Of a DNA stretch of 64,000 nucleotides, positions 35,001 through 45,315 are shown piece after piece. How positions within the stretch are numbered: position 1 is the first letter of the stretch; each line of letters begins with the position of its first letter. Source of the DNA: Chloroflexus sp. Y-396-1 (lineage in GTDB: Bacteria; Chloroflexota; Chloroflexia; Chloroflexales; Chloroflexaceae); assembly GCF_000516515.1 (NCBI RefSeq), contig NZ_KI911784.1:3070881-3134880 (forward strand), read 5' to 3'. The notes beneath the pieces are model-generated. The model had not been told where the DNA came from. It saw only the letters and a list, made by a program, of their open reading frames with translations, and did not search any database. Position numbers and translations under genes: made by a program.

Positions 35001-38000
35001 ACTTCAGGCGGCATTGGATTCTTGACGACAACATTTTGAAATTCTTCAAAAAACCAAAATCCCCGAGAGGGGATTGAAACTGTTCACGATTGTTGTTGCT
35101 CTGTGTTTGTTTGTTTTGCTTCAAAAAACCAAAATCCCCGAGAGGGGATTGAAACGCGCAGGAACTGCTCCCACGCAGGCAACATGTGTTTATACGTCGC
35201 TTCAAAAAACCAAAATCCCCGAGAGGGGATTGAAACTTACGATCTCACGACTCTACGCAGGCGCAGCCTTCCGCACTTCAAAAAACCAAAATCCCCGAGA
35301 GGGGATTGAAACTTCTTTGTGCAACCGTGTTCCTAAATACGATTGCGCGCGCCTTCAAAAAACCAAAATCCCCGAGAGGGGATTGAAACTTCTTTGTGCA
35401 ACCGTGTTCCTAAATACGATTGCGCGCGCCTTCAAAAAACCAAAATCCCCGAGAGGGGATTGAAACGGGCCATGTCACGGTAGGGCAGGTGGAGTATGTG
35501 GGCAGCGCTTCAAAAAACCAAAATCCCCGAGAGGGGATTGAAACCCGTTTCATTGCGCCTCCTTACCTGACCTGCAATGCAGCGCTTCAAAAAACCAAAA
35601 TCCCCGAGAGGGGATTGAAACTCGGTCTGGTCAACGATAATGATGCGCAGCTCCCCTTGTGCCGCTTCAAAAAACCAAAATCCCCGAGAGGGGATTGAAA
35701 CTTGTATCATACGCAAACACTCCTGGAGTACAACCAATTATATCTTCAAAAAACCAAAATCCCCGAGAGGGGATTGAAACTTGTATCATACGCAAACACT
35801 CCTGGAGTACAACCAATTATATCTTCAAAAAACCAAAATCCCCGAGAGGGGATTGAAACGGAGCAGATCGGAATTGCCGGTGCCGTCATTGCCTACCGCA
35901 CTTCAAAAAACCAAAATCCCCGAGAGGGGATTGAAACTTTGATCCAGCCCGCAGTTTGGCAACCGGAATACACATTTCACTTCAAAAAACCAAAATCCCC
36001 GAGAGGGGATTGAAACAAGGAACACCATCCCCATCCGGTAGGAGGGATCGACCAGGAACTTCAAAAAACCAAAATCCCCGAGAGGGGATTGAAACTCAGG
36101 ATGTTGCCTCGGCGGGCCGAGGTCGGCTCGATGACGGGCTTCAAAAAACCAAAATCCCCGAGAGGGGATTGAAACACACACTCCCAGTCGTGTTGTTGCG
36201 TAACCGGTGGGACTTCACGCTTCAAAAAACCAAAATCCCCGAGAGGGGATTGAAACTGAGATAGTGGCGGGTAATCTTGCGGCAAAGTACGATCTCCTTC
36301 AAAAAACCAAAATCCCCGAGAGGGGATTGAAACTGCCGGTACAGCACTGCAAGAGGCCGGGCTGTCGTTTGACTTCAAAAAACTAAAATCCCCGAGAGGG
36401 GATTGAAACGTGTCTTAACCGCTGACACCAGCCCCCCGATGACGGTTTGGCTTCAAAAAACCAAAATCCCCGAGAGGGGATTGAAACTCATGTACTCATG
36501 GCGTGTGACACATTGCCATTCCAACCCATCTTCAAAAAACCAAAATCCCCGAGAGGGGATTGAAACAGATCGGATCATCCCCTGGTCACTATGCCACGGC
36601 AATGGTTTCTTCAAAAAACCAAAATCCCCGAGAGGGGATTGAAACCAACGGCATACACCGACAATACAACTGCAAGTGCAACTGTGCTTACTTCAAAAAA
36701 CCAAAATCCCCGAGAGGGGATTGAAACAGATCGGATCATCCCCTGGTCACTATGCCACGGCAATGGTTTCTTCAAAAAACCAAAATCCCCGAGAGGGGAT
36801 TGAAACACACTCCCTCATACCACAGTTCGACGGCCTGGCCGTCGAACCTTCAAAAAACCAAAATCCCCGAGAGGGGATTGAAACGTCGTCGTGCCCGGAA
36901 GGTCGTCGTGTCAGGGATGGCTTATTGCTTCAAAAAACCAAAATCCCCGAGAGGGGATTGAAACCGGTACACTCTTTTCCTGGAACTCGACTACAATCGC
37001 TGCCGTACCGCTTCAAAAAACCAAAATCCCCGAGAGGGGATTGAAACGTGGATAATTGTGGATAGCGTGTGGATAACGTATGGGATGAATGTGCTTCAAA
37101 AAACCAAAATCCCCGAGAGGGGATTGAAACTTACTTGAGACGGGGTATTTCAATAGCTGGTGGGCGAGTCCGCCCACTTCAAAAAACCAAAATCCCCGAG
37201 AGGGGATTGAAACACAATGATAACACTCATCATGACTATCCTTCCTTGATACGCAGCGCTTCAAAAAACCAAAATCCCCGAGAGGGGATTGAAACAGATA
37301 TCGATGTCGTTGAGCAGCTCAGCAGCGTCATCGAGCACCTTCAAAAAACCAAAATCCCCGAGAGGGGATTGAAACTCTGCTGCTCCATCGGCGGTGGAGG
37401 ATTGGCGAGCAATCTCGCTTCAAAAAACCAAAATCCCCGAGAGGGGATTGAAACAAGATCGGAGATGAGGGAAGAGCTGTACACGATAATGATGTCCATC
37501 ACTTCAAAAAACCAAAATCCCCGAGAGGGGATTGAAACTCGAGTAGTACTCTTCGTGCAATAGTGAGTTCACTGCTTGTCCACTTCAAAAAACCAAAATC
37601 CCCGAGAGGGGATTGAAACCAACTACTGATGGCTCGCCATTACACAGCACCAGCGGGGCATTGGCTTCAAAAAACCAAAATCTCCGAGAGGGGATTGAAA
37701 CCGGTGAACGAACGTCTACCACCGGCACAGACGTCCGGCCAGCTTCAAAAAACCAAAATCCCCGAGAGGGGATTGAAACAAAAAAATCCTGCCGTGCACT
37801 ATGCACGGCAGGGAGGTCATAGCTTCAAAAAACCAAAATCCCCGAGAGGGGATTGAAACACGCATCAACGATTCTTGTCCACCGGACGCGACATACGTCC
37901 ACTTCAAAAAACCAAAATCCCCGAGAGGGGATTGAAACTCACCATGGTCTTCCGCCATTCCGAACCCACTGCTCTTTTTGGCTCTTCAAAAAACCAAAAT

Positions 38001-40793
38001 CCCCGAGAGGGGATTGAAACAACAAGCAGTGCAGCGCCGTCTGCCTATACCGAGTTGGTGCTGTCTTCAAAAAACCAAAATCCCCGAGAGGGGATTGAAA
38101 CCACGACCATCAACGAAAACGCCATGCCGTCGCTCACATATCCAACTTCAAAAAACCAAAATCCCCGAGAGGGGATTGAAACACACTCCCTCATACCACA
38201 GTTCGACGGCCTGGCCGTCGAACCTTCAAAAAACCAAAATCCCCGAGAGGGGATTGAAACTTAATCCCGATACGCCGCCGGATCCGATGATACACATCGC
38301 CGCTTCAAAAAACCAAAATCCCCGAGAGGGGATTGAAACCTGTGTGACCTCGAGTTGTACGAGCACATTGTGCACGTGCAACTTCAAAAAACCAAAATCC
38401 CCGAGAGGGGATTGAAACTCAACATCAGACGCATTCATCCGGAGAAAAACCTTTTGGAGGCTTCAAAAAACCAAAATCCCCGAGAGGGGATTGAAACCGA
38501 TACTCGACGGGGTTGCCAACCGGATGTCGAACACAGATCGCTTCAAAAAACCAAAATCCCCGAGAGGGGATTGAAACTCGGGAGATACGCGCACACAACC
38601 TGGACAACAGGCGGATCACTTCAAAAAACCAAAATCCCCGAGAGGGGATTGAAACTGAAGGTCAAAAGCAGCCGATACCAAAGTACGGTATAAGGCTTCA
38701 AAAAACCAAAATCCCCGAGAGGGGATTGAAACGCCGTGTCCAGCAGCACAAGGCTGCCTGACACAGCTCCATTGCTTCAAAAAACCAAAATCCCCGAGAG
38801 GGGATTGAAACCTCTTACTATCCTATCCTCCTAACTACCGACGCTCACGAGCCACTTCAAAAAACCAAAATCCCCGAGAGGGGATTGAAACCTGGGTACG
38901 ATTGTAACAGGGTTGTTGCGTAATTACCAACCCGACTCCCTTCAAAAAACCAAAATCCCCGAGAGGGGATTGAAACTTCGACGGGTACGGGTCGAGAGAG
39001 GATATAGCTTCAAATACCGCCTTCAAAAAAACAAAATCCCCGAGAGGGGATTGAAACGCTTGTCCCTCATCCTTCTTTTCCAGACGCATTACAGCATCTG
39101 GCTTCAAAAAACCAAAATCCCCGAGAGGGGATTGAAACTGGATGGCTTGGAATGTACTCAACCCGTATCCTGCTGATACGGCTTCAAAAAACCAAAATCC
39201 CCGAGAGGGGATTGAAACCCCAAAATGTGCACCTTTCGCCCCGCGTAAGCAGAAATCGCTTCAAAAAACCAAAATCCCCGAGAGGGGATTGAAACTTGGG
39301 TTTCTCCGAGTAACATTCGTGATAGTGGTCAGATGGCTTCAAAAAACCAAAATCCCCGAGAGGGGATTGAAACCCCTTACCGTCGATAATGGCCCATCTT
39401 ATTGATTGCTGATCCGCTTCAAAAAACCAAAATCCCCGAGAGGGGATTGAAACCCCTATCGCCATCCGGATATATCGCGGATGCGCACAGGTGTTGCTTC
39501 AAAAAACCAAAATCCCCGAGAGGGGATTGAAACAGCATGACATTCTTGCTCAATACCTCTCCTATTTGCATGACGGCTTCAAAAAACCAAAATCCCCGAG
39601 AGGGGATTGAAACTAACAGCCTGTACCGGCAAGCCCATCTGGCCGAGCCGTTCGACTTCAAAAAACCAAAATCCCCGAGAGGGGATTGAAACCCAAATCG
39701 GGGCTGAACGTTGACGAACTCATACAGTTGCTTCAAAAAACCAAAATCCCCGAGAGGGGATTGAAACCGGTTGGTTGCGGGAGCGGTTCAATGCGGCTCT
39801 GCGTATCACTTTTCAAAAAACCAAAATCCCCGAGAGGGGATTGAAACCACATTGTGCACGTGCAGCTCAGTTTGGAGCTTGCCCAGTTTTTTCAAAAAAC
39901 CAAAATCCCCGAGAGGGGATTGAAACGCGCAGCTCGGCAATCTGCTTTGTGAGCATTGTCGTATCCCTTTCAAAAAACCAAAATCCCCGAGAGGGGATTG
40001 AAACGGGGTTGGTGATCGACCCGATTACCCTGCTCGATCCGATGCACATTTCAAAAAACCAAAATCCCCGAGAGGGGATTGAAACTGATGCAGTCAGGCG
40101 GCGTTCCAGTTCGGCAAGGTATTCATCGTTTTCAAAAAACCAAAATCCCCGAGAGGGGATTGAAACATATGTACGCCTGGCTCGACCGATATGGCGTCCG
40201 CAGACCGCTCATTTCAAAAAACCAAAATCCCCGAGAGGGGATTGAAATTCCAACCCAACACCCGACCTCGCCGCGTCCGCGATGATCCGCTTTCAAAAAA
40301 CCAAAATCCCCGAGAGGGGATTGAAACTTAGTCGCAAAGTTGCGACCGAAATATGCCACTGTTGTTGACTTCAAAAAACCAAAATCCCCGAGAGGGGATT
40401 GAAACGAATGAACAGACACCGGCACCGAGGTCTTCCCGTGGCATCTGTTCAAAAAACCAAAATCCCCGAGAGGGGATTGAAACTTCTTGACGGCGGCTGT
40501 TGCCGACTTGAATCAGAAATCGCTTCAAAAAACCAAAATCCCCGAGAGGGGATTGAAACCGCACCATTATCTGACCATTGTGCATACCGTTCTCCGGTCT
40601 CTTCAAAAAACCAAAATCCTCGAGAGGGGATTGAAACATCAGCGCCGCGACATCGACGCAGTCGTAGCTGTGTACGCCTTCAAAAAACCAAAATCCCCGA
40701 GAGGGGATTGAAACGTTGCCATCTCAGGTACGGTGATGAAGATCGCCGGATCATGGCTTCAAAAAACCAAAATCCCCGAGAGGGGATTGAAAC
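32065..40793 (+). CRISPR. Large CRISPR array, 111 repeats counted
   Basis: The 36-base repeat begins TTCAAAAAACC, folds as AATCCCC-GAGA-GGGGATT with a GAGA tetraloop, and ends ATTGAAAC. This is the type I/III-like Cas6 handle, so transcription runs left to right. Manual counting gives 111 repeats and 110 spacers of about 41-46 bases (mean period 79). The base before the repeat is mostly C in the first part and often T elsewhere. Variant repeats occur near 36375, 37680, 39025, 40245 and 40618, mostly in the leader-distal half. Several spacers are duplicated. Confidence 0.98.
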
Positions 40794-41346
40794 GAGCGAG
40801 TATACACGTATCCCTTATATGGTATCCGTCGGTGATGGTTCTGTGCCCACTGTCGCGTCAATGTACTCCTTCCGCTGTGGCGGAAAGGGCCAGGAGGACC
40901 ACGATCTCCAGTTGGGCTTGGTCATGCGGGGACCTGGTGGCTTCACGATACCTGCTTCCTCCCCATGTCTGGTGGATCGACAATACCTGATTGTCGGAGG
41001 GAAGAGAAGGAATTCGCCGAAGATGACACAGCCAACAACGACATAGGGATGGGTGGCAGGAAGGAACGTTCTCACCGTGGACCGATTCACCGATGCGTCG
41101 GGATGGGAGGCACACGGGGAGGAAAGAAGGAACACACGGCGATGGTGGATATCTTGCCGCCTCCGGTGCTCACCGATATGATCCATCGCCGTGCCTATCT
41201 GCCGGTGATCTGCTGGTACGGAAGGAGCGATGGATGGCAGGATGTCGCATAGGGGTGTTGGTACAATACGGATCGAGAAGTCCGATGTGGGCATGGTATG
41301 ATACAACAGAAAGCGCCATAATGAGATTCACCGTGGAGGGTATGTT
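40794..41346. other. Start of the inter-array island, non-coding
   Basis: About 550 bases after the last repeat of array 1. No recognisable gene. TATGAT with an upstream TG (41297-41302) may be the -10 element for the lipoprotein gene; the -35 region is poor. Confidence 0.4.
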
Positions 41347-42090
41347 ATGCGACACATCAGGATGTTGTACGTGGTCTTGCTCGTTGTCCTCGTTGTCCTG
41401 GCCGGATGTAGTACCGGGATATCAGCACCGGTACCGTCACCAGCACCCGATCAATCGTCGTTGGCGGTACCATCCGACAGCAGTCTGCCGTCGGTAACGG
41501 TCACTGCTGTGGTTCGCGAAACGACATCTGCAACGGTACCGACGGAGATCGTTCCTGTACCATCGGTGGCGACCGATACGGCTGTTGACGATTCGTATCT
41601 ACCCACGGGAACACCGACGACAACATCGGATACGGTGGTCGGTCGTCGTCCAACCCCGATCCCTACGGTTTCTGTACTCTATGCTCCTCCGGTTCCCAAC
41701 GATGTGGTACTTCCGGAATACGATCCCGATGTCAAACAAATGATGGAGACTATGGTGCGATGTCACTTTCCTACCGCGACCTATGATCCCCAACTCCATC
41801 GAGATGTCATGGAGGATATAGCCCGTCGTTTTCTGCACGGAATGACCTCGGATGAATACCTGTTGGCCGTTCCGTACTACGTCGATCGTGGGCTGAAGAT
41901 GGAATTTATATCCATCGACGGCGAGAAGCTGCGTAAGGCTGTTCAACAGCGATGGTCATGCGATGAGATTCTATCCCAAGATGCGATACAGGTGGACGAC
42001 ACGGTGACGAAGGAAGAGCCGTCGGTCATTGCGCTGTTTCCCCTAGATGAAGTATACGGAACGATCCTCGCCATGCTTGCCTACGAATAG
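41347..42090 (+). CDS. Putative lipoprotein with Ser/Thr/Pro-rich tether
   Basis: The 247-aa protein has a signal peptide with a lipobox (VVLAGCS, Cys about residue 20). A region of about 90 residues rich in Ser, Thr, Val and Pro follows, then a globular C-terminal part (about 120-247) with EYDPDVKQMMETMVRCHFP and MTSDEYLLAVPYYVDRGL. GGAGGG lies about 6 bases upstream of the ATG. No family is recognised. It lies between the two CRISPR arrays and is followed by two strong inverted repeats. Its job in relation to CRISPR, if any, is unknown. Confidence 0.7.
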   Translation: MRHIRMLYVVLLVVLVVLAGCSTGISAPVPSPAPDQSSLAVPSDSSLPSVTVTAVVRETTSATVPTEIVPVPSVATDTAVDDSYLPTGTPTTTSDTVVGRRPTPIPTVSVLYAPPVPNDVVLPEYDPDVKQMMETMVRCHFPTATYDPQLHRDVMEDIARRFLHGMTSDEYLLAVPYYVDRGLKMEFISIDGEKLRKAVQQRWSCDEILSQDAIQVDDTVTKEEPSVIALFPLDEVYGTILAMLAYE

Positions 42091-42097
42091 CAGTGGT

Positions 42098-42171
42098 GGT
42101 GATCGCCATCCTGCCGAAGGGGGATACGGTATTGTACATCGGCTTGCGGGATGGGGAGGATGGCGATCACC
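42098..42171. repeat. 15-base inverted repeat after the lipoprotein gene
   Basis: GGTGATCGCCATCCT (42098-42112) and its exact complement (42157-42171) flank 44 bases. It begins 8 bases after the stop codon. Confidence 0.6.
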
Positions 42172-42198
42172 GATGCCAACCGATGGGAGACGCCCGAT

Positions 42199-42229
42199 CC
42201 AACGGCGCTGCACGGTGCAGCGCCGTTGG
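42199..42229. terminator. Perfect GC-rich hairpin
   Basis: CCAACGGCGCTGCAC pairs perfectly with its complement around a single G, a 31-base near-cruciform. Probably a transcription end for the lipoprotein gene, although only a short T-rich stretch follows. It could also be a protein-binding palindrome. Confidence 0.5.
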
Positions 42230-42465
42230 TATTCCGGATGTTTATCGTGAGAAGACGAGATTCCTTCGGTATCGCTAATAGATCGATTCCCGTGATGCCT
42301 CGTGTGGAGGATCGTGTTCGTCGGATGTCTACAATAGCCGATTCGGGAAGGTTCTGAGGATCCTGTCCGGATCATGTAGAGGTACAACCTTCTGGTTGGA
42401 ATGGTGTGTGTGTCGATACCCATGTTCGGTGTGCCGGTAGGGAATGATGTCGGTGCAGCGAGAAG

Positions 42466-42665
42466 GTGCGCAACAGACCGTCGGTTCTCCTGGGAGAAGA
42501 GGAACGTATCCGTACTGCGGTCATCCTACAAGCAGCTATGCAGTGGCGGGATACTGCCGAGATGGTACGCCCATACCTACGGATGGTGCACACCGATCCC
42601 ACCATCCCGGATGAGGTACTCCACCTTCTGAGCAAAACCAGATACCCCCTAGCCTGACCGAGGAC
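42466..42665 (+). pseudogene. Frameshifted 5' part of the HEAT-like gene
   Basis: This frame encodes EEERIRTAVILQAAMQWRD and PDEVLHLLSKTRYP, helix-pair segments like those of the gene that follows, and ends in a stop just after a CCCCC run (42645-42649). Re-reading one C, or one extra C, would join it to PSLTEDMIAFARSLL in the next frame. It may be a true mutation, a sequencing miss or a programmed shift. Confidence 0.5.
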
Positions 42666-44027
42666 ATGATAGCGTTCGCTCGGTCGCTCCTACGAACCCA
42701 CCATGAGTCGCATGCCATTCCCATCTTGGTCCGGGCGTGGGGAAACGGCTACGATGACCGGATTCTCAATACCATATCTGCCATTGCCGATCCCAACGAC
42801 CGGATTGCCGTATTGCTTCCCGGTCTGTATGGACCCGATACGGGAGCACGGGTTGTTGCGCTCCTCTCTTCCATCGATCCGACCAATGCAGGGGTCCACA
42901 TCCTTGACGGTATTGCCAGATACCGGAAACCGAACCGTCCGATTCCTCCGGAGGTCGTACCGGCGGTTGTCCAAGCATGGTTGGATTCCCCACCAACACC
43001 ATTGGTTCGGGACCGTATCGCCGATGTCCTAGAAGTCATTGCAGCGACCGATCTCGATATGGCGCTGATGGTTATCCAGAACCTCGTGATACGCGACCAT
43101 CCGGAATGGCACGATATCCGTATTGCCGCCATCCGGTCGGTCGGATCCACATGGGGGAAGGGTGGCGACCAGATGGTGGCAGCATGCATCCGGTCGCTTA
43201 TCCGGTCTATCCCCGTGGGGGCATCATCGGTGCTGGTGCCATATCTGGTAGATGGAGTCCTGGATGGCTTTCAGGATGGCGGTGACCATACGGTTCTGTT
43301 GGACGTATTTCATCATCTGGTTGATCACGTGTCATGGAACCACGCTATCGATATTGCCAAGGCCTTCGCAGCTCGTCAGCAATCGATATGGCATGATGCC
43401 GGTCCTCGGACAACCGTGGAGATGCTACGGATCATCGCTTCCCGATGGCAGAAGAGCGAGCCGACGACGCAGACGATCGAGAGAACGATCTCCATCCTTC
43501 GGAGTGTGCGGGATGGATGGAGGTATCACGACACCGGAGTCGTCCTGGATCTGTTCGATGACATCATGCGTGACACACTGAGCCGATTTCCGGTACACCC
43601 GACAGCAGCGCATATCCGCGAGGTGGTGGAGATGGTGCAGTGTCTCTGTGACGGGTGGGGATGGGGGTGTGATCACGCCGTCGGACGGCGACTGTACCAT
43701 CTCATGCATTGGCTTGACACCCACATCCCGGACCGGATGACCGACCCCTCCATTGGTCCTATCGTCCTCTTGAGCATCACGTCTGGTGGTGGAAAGCAAG
43801 ACGATGCGTCATTGGGTCATACGAGTATTGCCAATCCACCCGTGTGGGCACGAGTACGGGCGGTGCTCGAACGATGGCTCGATCAGCACAACGATTCATA
43901 CCATATTGGCAGTGGGGCGATCCTCGTAGGGACGACACGAACCAAGAGGTCCGCGTTGATGATGCCGGATATCCACGAGCGCCAGAACCGTCGATCGGTG
44001 GTCGATACGGCATCACCGGGTGCATGA
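42666..44027 (+). CDS. HEAT-like helical-repeat protein of unknown function
   Basis: The 453-aa reading frame is mostly helix pairs of about 35-40 residues with patterns such as PEVVPAVVQAWLDSPPTPLVRDRIADVLEVIA and VAACIRSLIRSIPVGASSVLVPYLVDGVLDGF, similar to HEAT or armadillo repeats. The last 80 residues are less regular. There is no ribosome-binding site near the ATG, which agrees with the true start lying upstream in another frame. The gene fills most of the island between the arrays. Codon use (many CGG, CCG, GAT, ATC) is like the neighbouring 41-49 kb genes. It may serve as a scaffold; nothing more can be said. Confidence 0.5.
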   Translation: MIAFARSLLRTHHESHAIPILVRAWGNGYDDRILNTISAIADPNDRIAVLLPGLYGPDTGARVVALLSSIDPTNAGVHILDGIARYRKPNRPIPPEVVPAVVQAWLDSPPTPLVRDRIADVLEVIAATDLDMALMVIQNLVIRDHPEWHDIRIAAIRSVGSTWGKGGDQMVAACIRSLIRSIPVGASSVLVPYLVDGVLDGFQDGGDHTVLLDVFHHLVDHVSWNHAIDIAKAFAARQQSIWHDAGPRTTVEMLRIIASRWQKSEPTTQTIERTISILRSVRDGWRYHDTGVVLDLFDDIMRDTLSRFPVHPTAAHIREVVEMVQCLCDGWGWGCDHAVGRRLYHLMHWLDTHIPDRMTDPSIGPIVLLSITSGGGKQDDASLGHTSIANPPVWARVRAVLERWLDQHNDSYHIGSGAILVGTTRTKRSALMMPDIHERQNRRSVVDTASPGA

Positions 44028-44168
44028 CCGGATAGCGTACCGGTCGGTGTGGCCAGCACATGATGATTTGGATCGGTGAATCGCATCGTTCCGGATTGCG
44101 AAGGAACGCACGAGCGTGCACAAGACGGTACCGTGCGCGTCGGACCGCTCCCCCTATCCTCTAGACTC

Positions 44169-44835
44169 TTCAAAAAACCAAAATCCCCGAGAGGGGATTG
44201 AAACTCATCTGTGAGGCAATCTGTGGCGTATAGATTCCGGGAAGCTTCAAAAAACCAAAATCCCCGAGAGGGGATTGAAACCAAAAATAAGCGACAGCAG
44301 CGCCCCAACGTGTAAGTTGTTTGCCTTCAAAAAACCAAAATCCCCGAGAGGGGATTGAAACCCGGAGATCGAGTGTGGATTCCCAACTGTCACAGCGACA
44401 CGTTCCCTTCAAAAAACCAAAATCCCCGAGAGGGGATTGAAACTTGAGATGTTGGTGGTTCGCGGGGCAATAGTTGCGCTCCACTTCAAAAAACCAAAAT
44501 CCCCGAGAGGGGATTGAAACGTATCGGGAACGATCTGCGCCAACGCATCGGATACGACGGAACCTTCAAAAAACCAAAATCCCCGAGAGGGGATTGAAAC
44601 AAGGCATGCACGGCGTGTCGGCGTACGGCAACGGATGGTGATGAGAGCTTCAAAAAACCAAAATCCCCGAGAGGGGATTGAAACCGATGCGCATCCCTGC
44701 GCATCCCCAATGCGCCCATGCGCATCCGCTTCAAAAAACCAAAATCCCCGAGAGGGGATTGAAACCCTCTTTCTCACGACGATCCGTCACCGTCACGCAT
44801 CCCTTCAAAAAACCAAAATCCCCGAGAGGGGATTG
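44169..44835 (+). CRISPR. Second CRISPR array, 9 repeats, last one truncated
   Basis: Repeat sequence and orientation are identical to the large array. Nine repeats and eight spacers were counted; there is no leader-like A-rich segment before the first repeat. The last repeat keeps the hairpin but ends at GATTG, losing AAAC, and runs straight into the truncated pilin-like gene. It is best read as a detached trailing part of the same ancestral array. Confidence 0.95.
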
Positions 44836-44838
44836 TGA

Positions 44839-45279
44839 GGTTGGAAGTTGGTCATCGGGATCTTTCTCTCGCTTGCCATCCTGACCATCGGGATGTTCCA
44901 AATGATCCTGGTGGCCAACGATACCCACCGCATTGCCGCCCGCGTCGCCGAGTACGTCTCGGTCACCGGAACGGCACCGCAGACGATCACGATCACCGTC
45001 GGATCGGACCGATCATCATGCCAACAATCGCACTGCATGACCATTACCGACATCGTCCAAAAATATGCCCGACAATCGGCAACATTGCGTAGTCGCGATC
45101 AAACGATCCGTGTTGCCATTAACTGCACGGCAAACCAGCGGGGCTACTGCCAGCGCTATACCGTTGCAACCGTCGTGGTGCAGGCCGATGTTCGGTTATG
45201 GGTTCCCCCGCTCCTCCCCCTGCGCGACCCCATTGCCGGTGTCGCCCGGGTCGGAACGGTGATGCAACAAGAGCGCTGA
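44839..45279 (+). pseudogene. 5'-truncated TadE-like pilin gene at the array border
   Basis: The frame reads WKLVIGIFLSLAILTIGMFQM, a partly complete membrane segment, then NDTHRIAARVAEYVS and a small soluble domain with paired Cys, like TadE-type minor pilins. In-frame upstream there is a stop (44836-44838) directly after the truncated CRISPR repeat, so the normal N-terminus is missing. A TTG at 44848 could start translation. Followed after 36 bases by a second Tad-like gene, suggesting the remains of an operon. Confidence 0.6.
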
Positions 45280-45315
45280 GGACGAACCTCAGACACACCA
45301 TCGGAGAAACACACT

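Noticed and set aside
32055-40711. Many open frames of 60-215 codons on both strands through the CRISPR arrays
   Set aside because: They all contain the translated repeat (KNQNPREGIET, LQKTKIPERGLK, IPSRGFWFF and so on); repeat length and lack of stops in the repeat create them.
40794-44168. Insertion sequence between the two arrays
   Set aside because: No transposase, terminal inverted repeats or target duplication could be seen at the array borders, so no mobile-element call was made.
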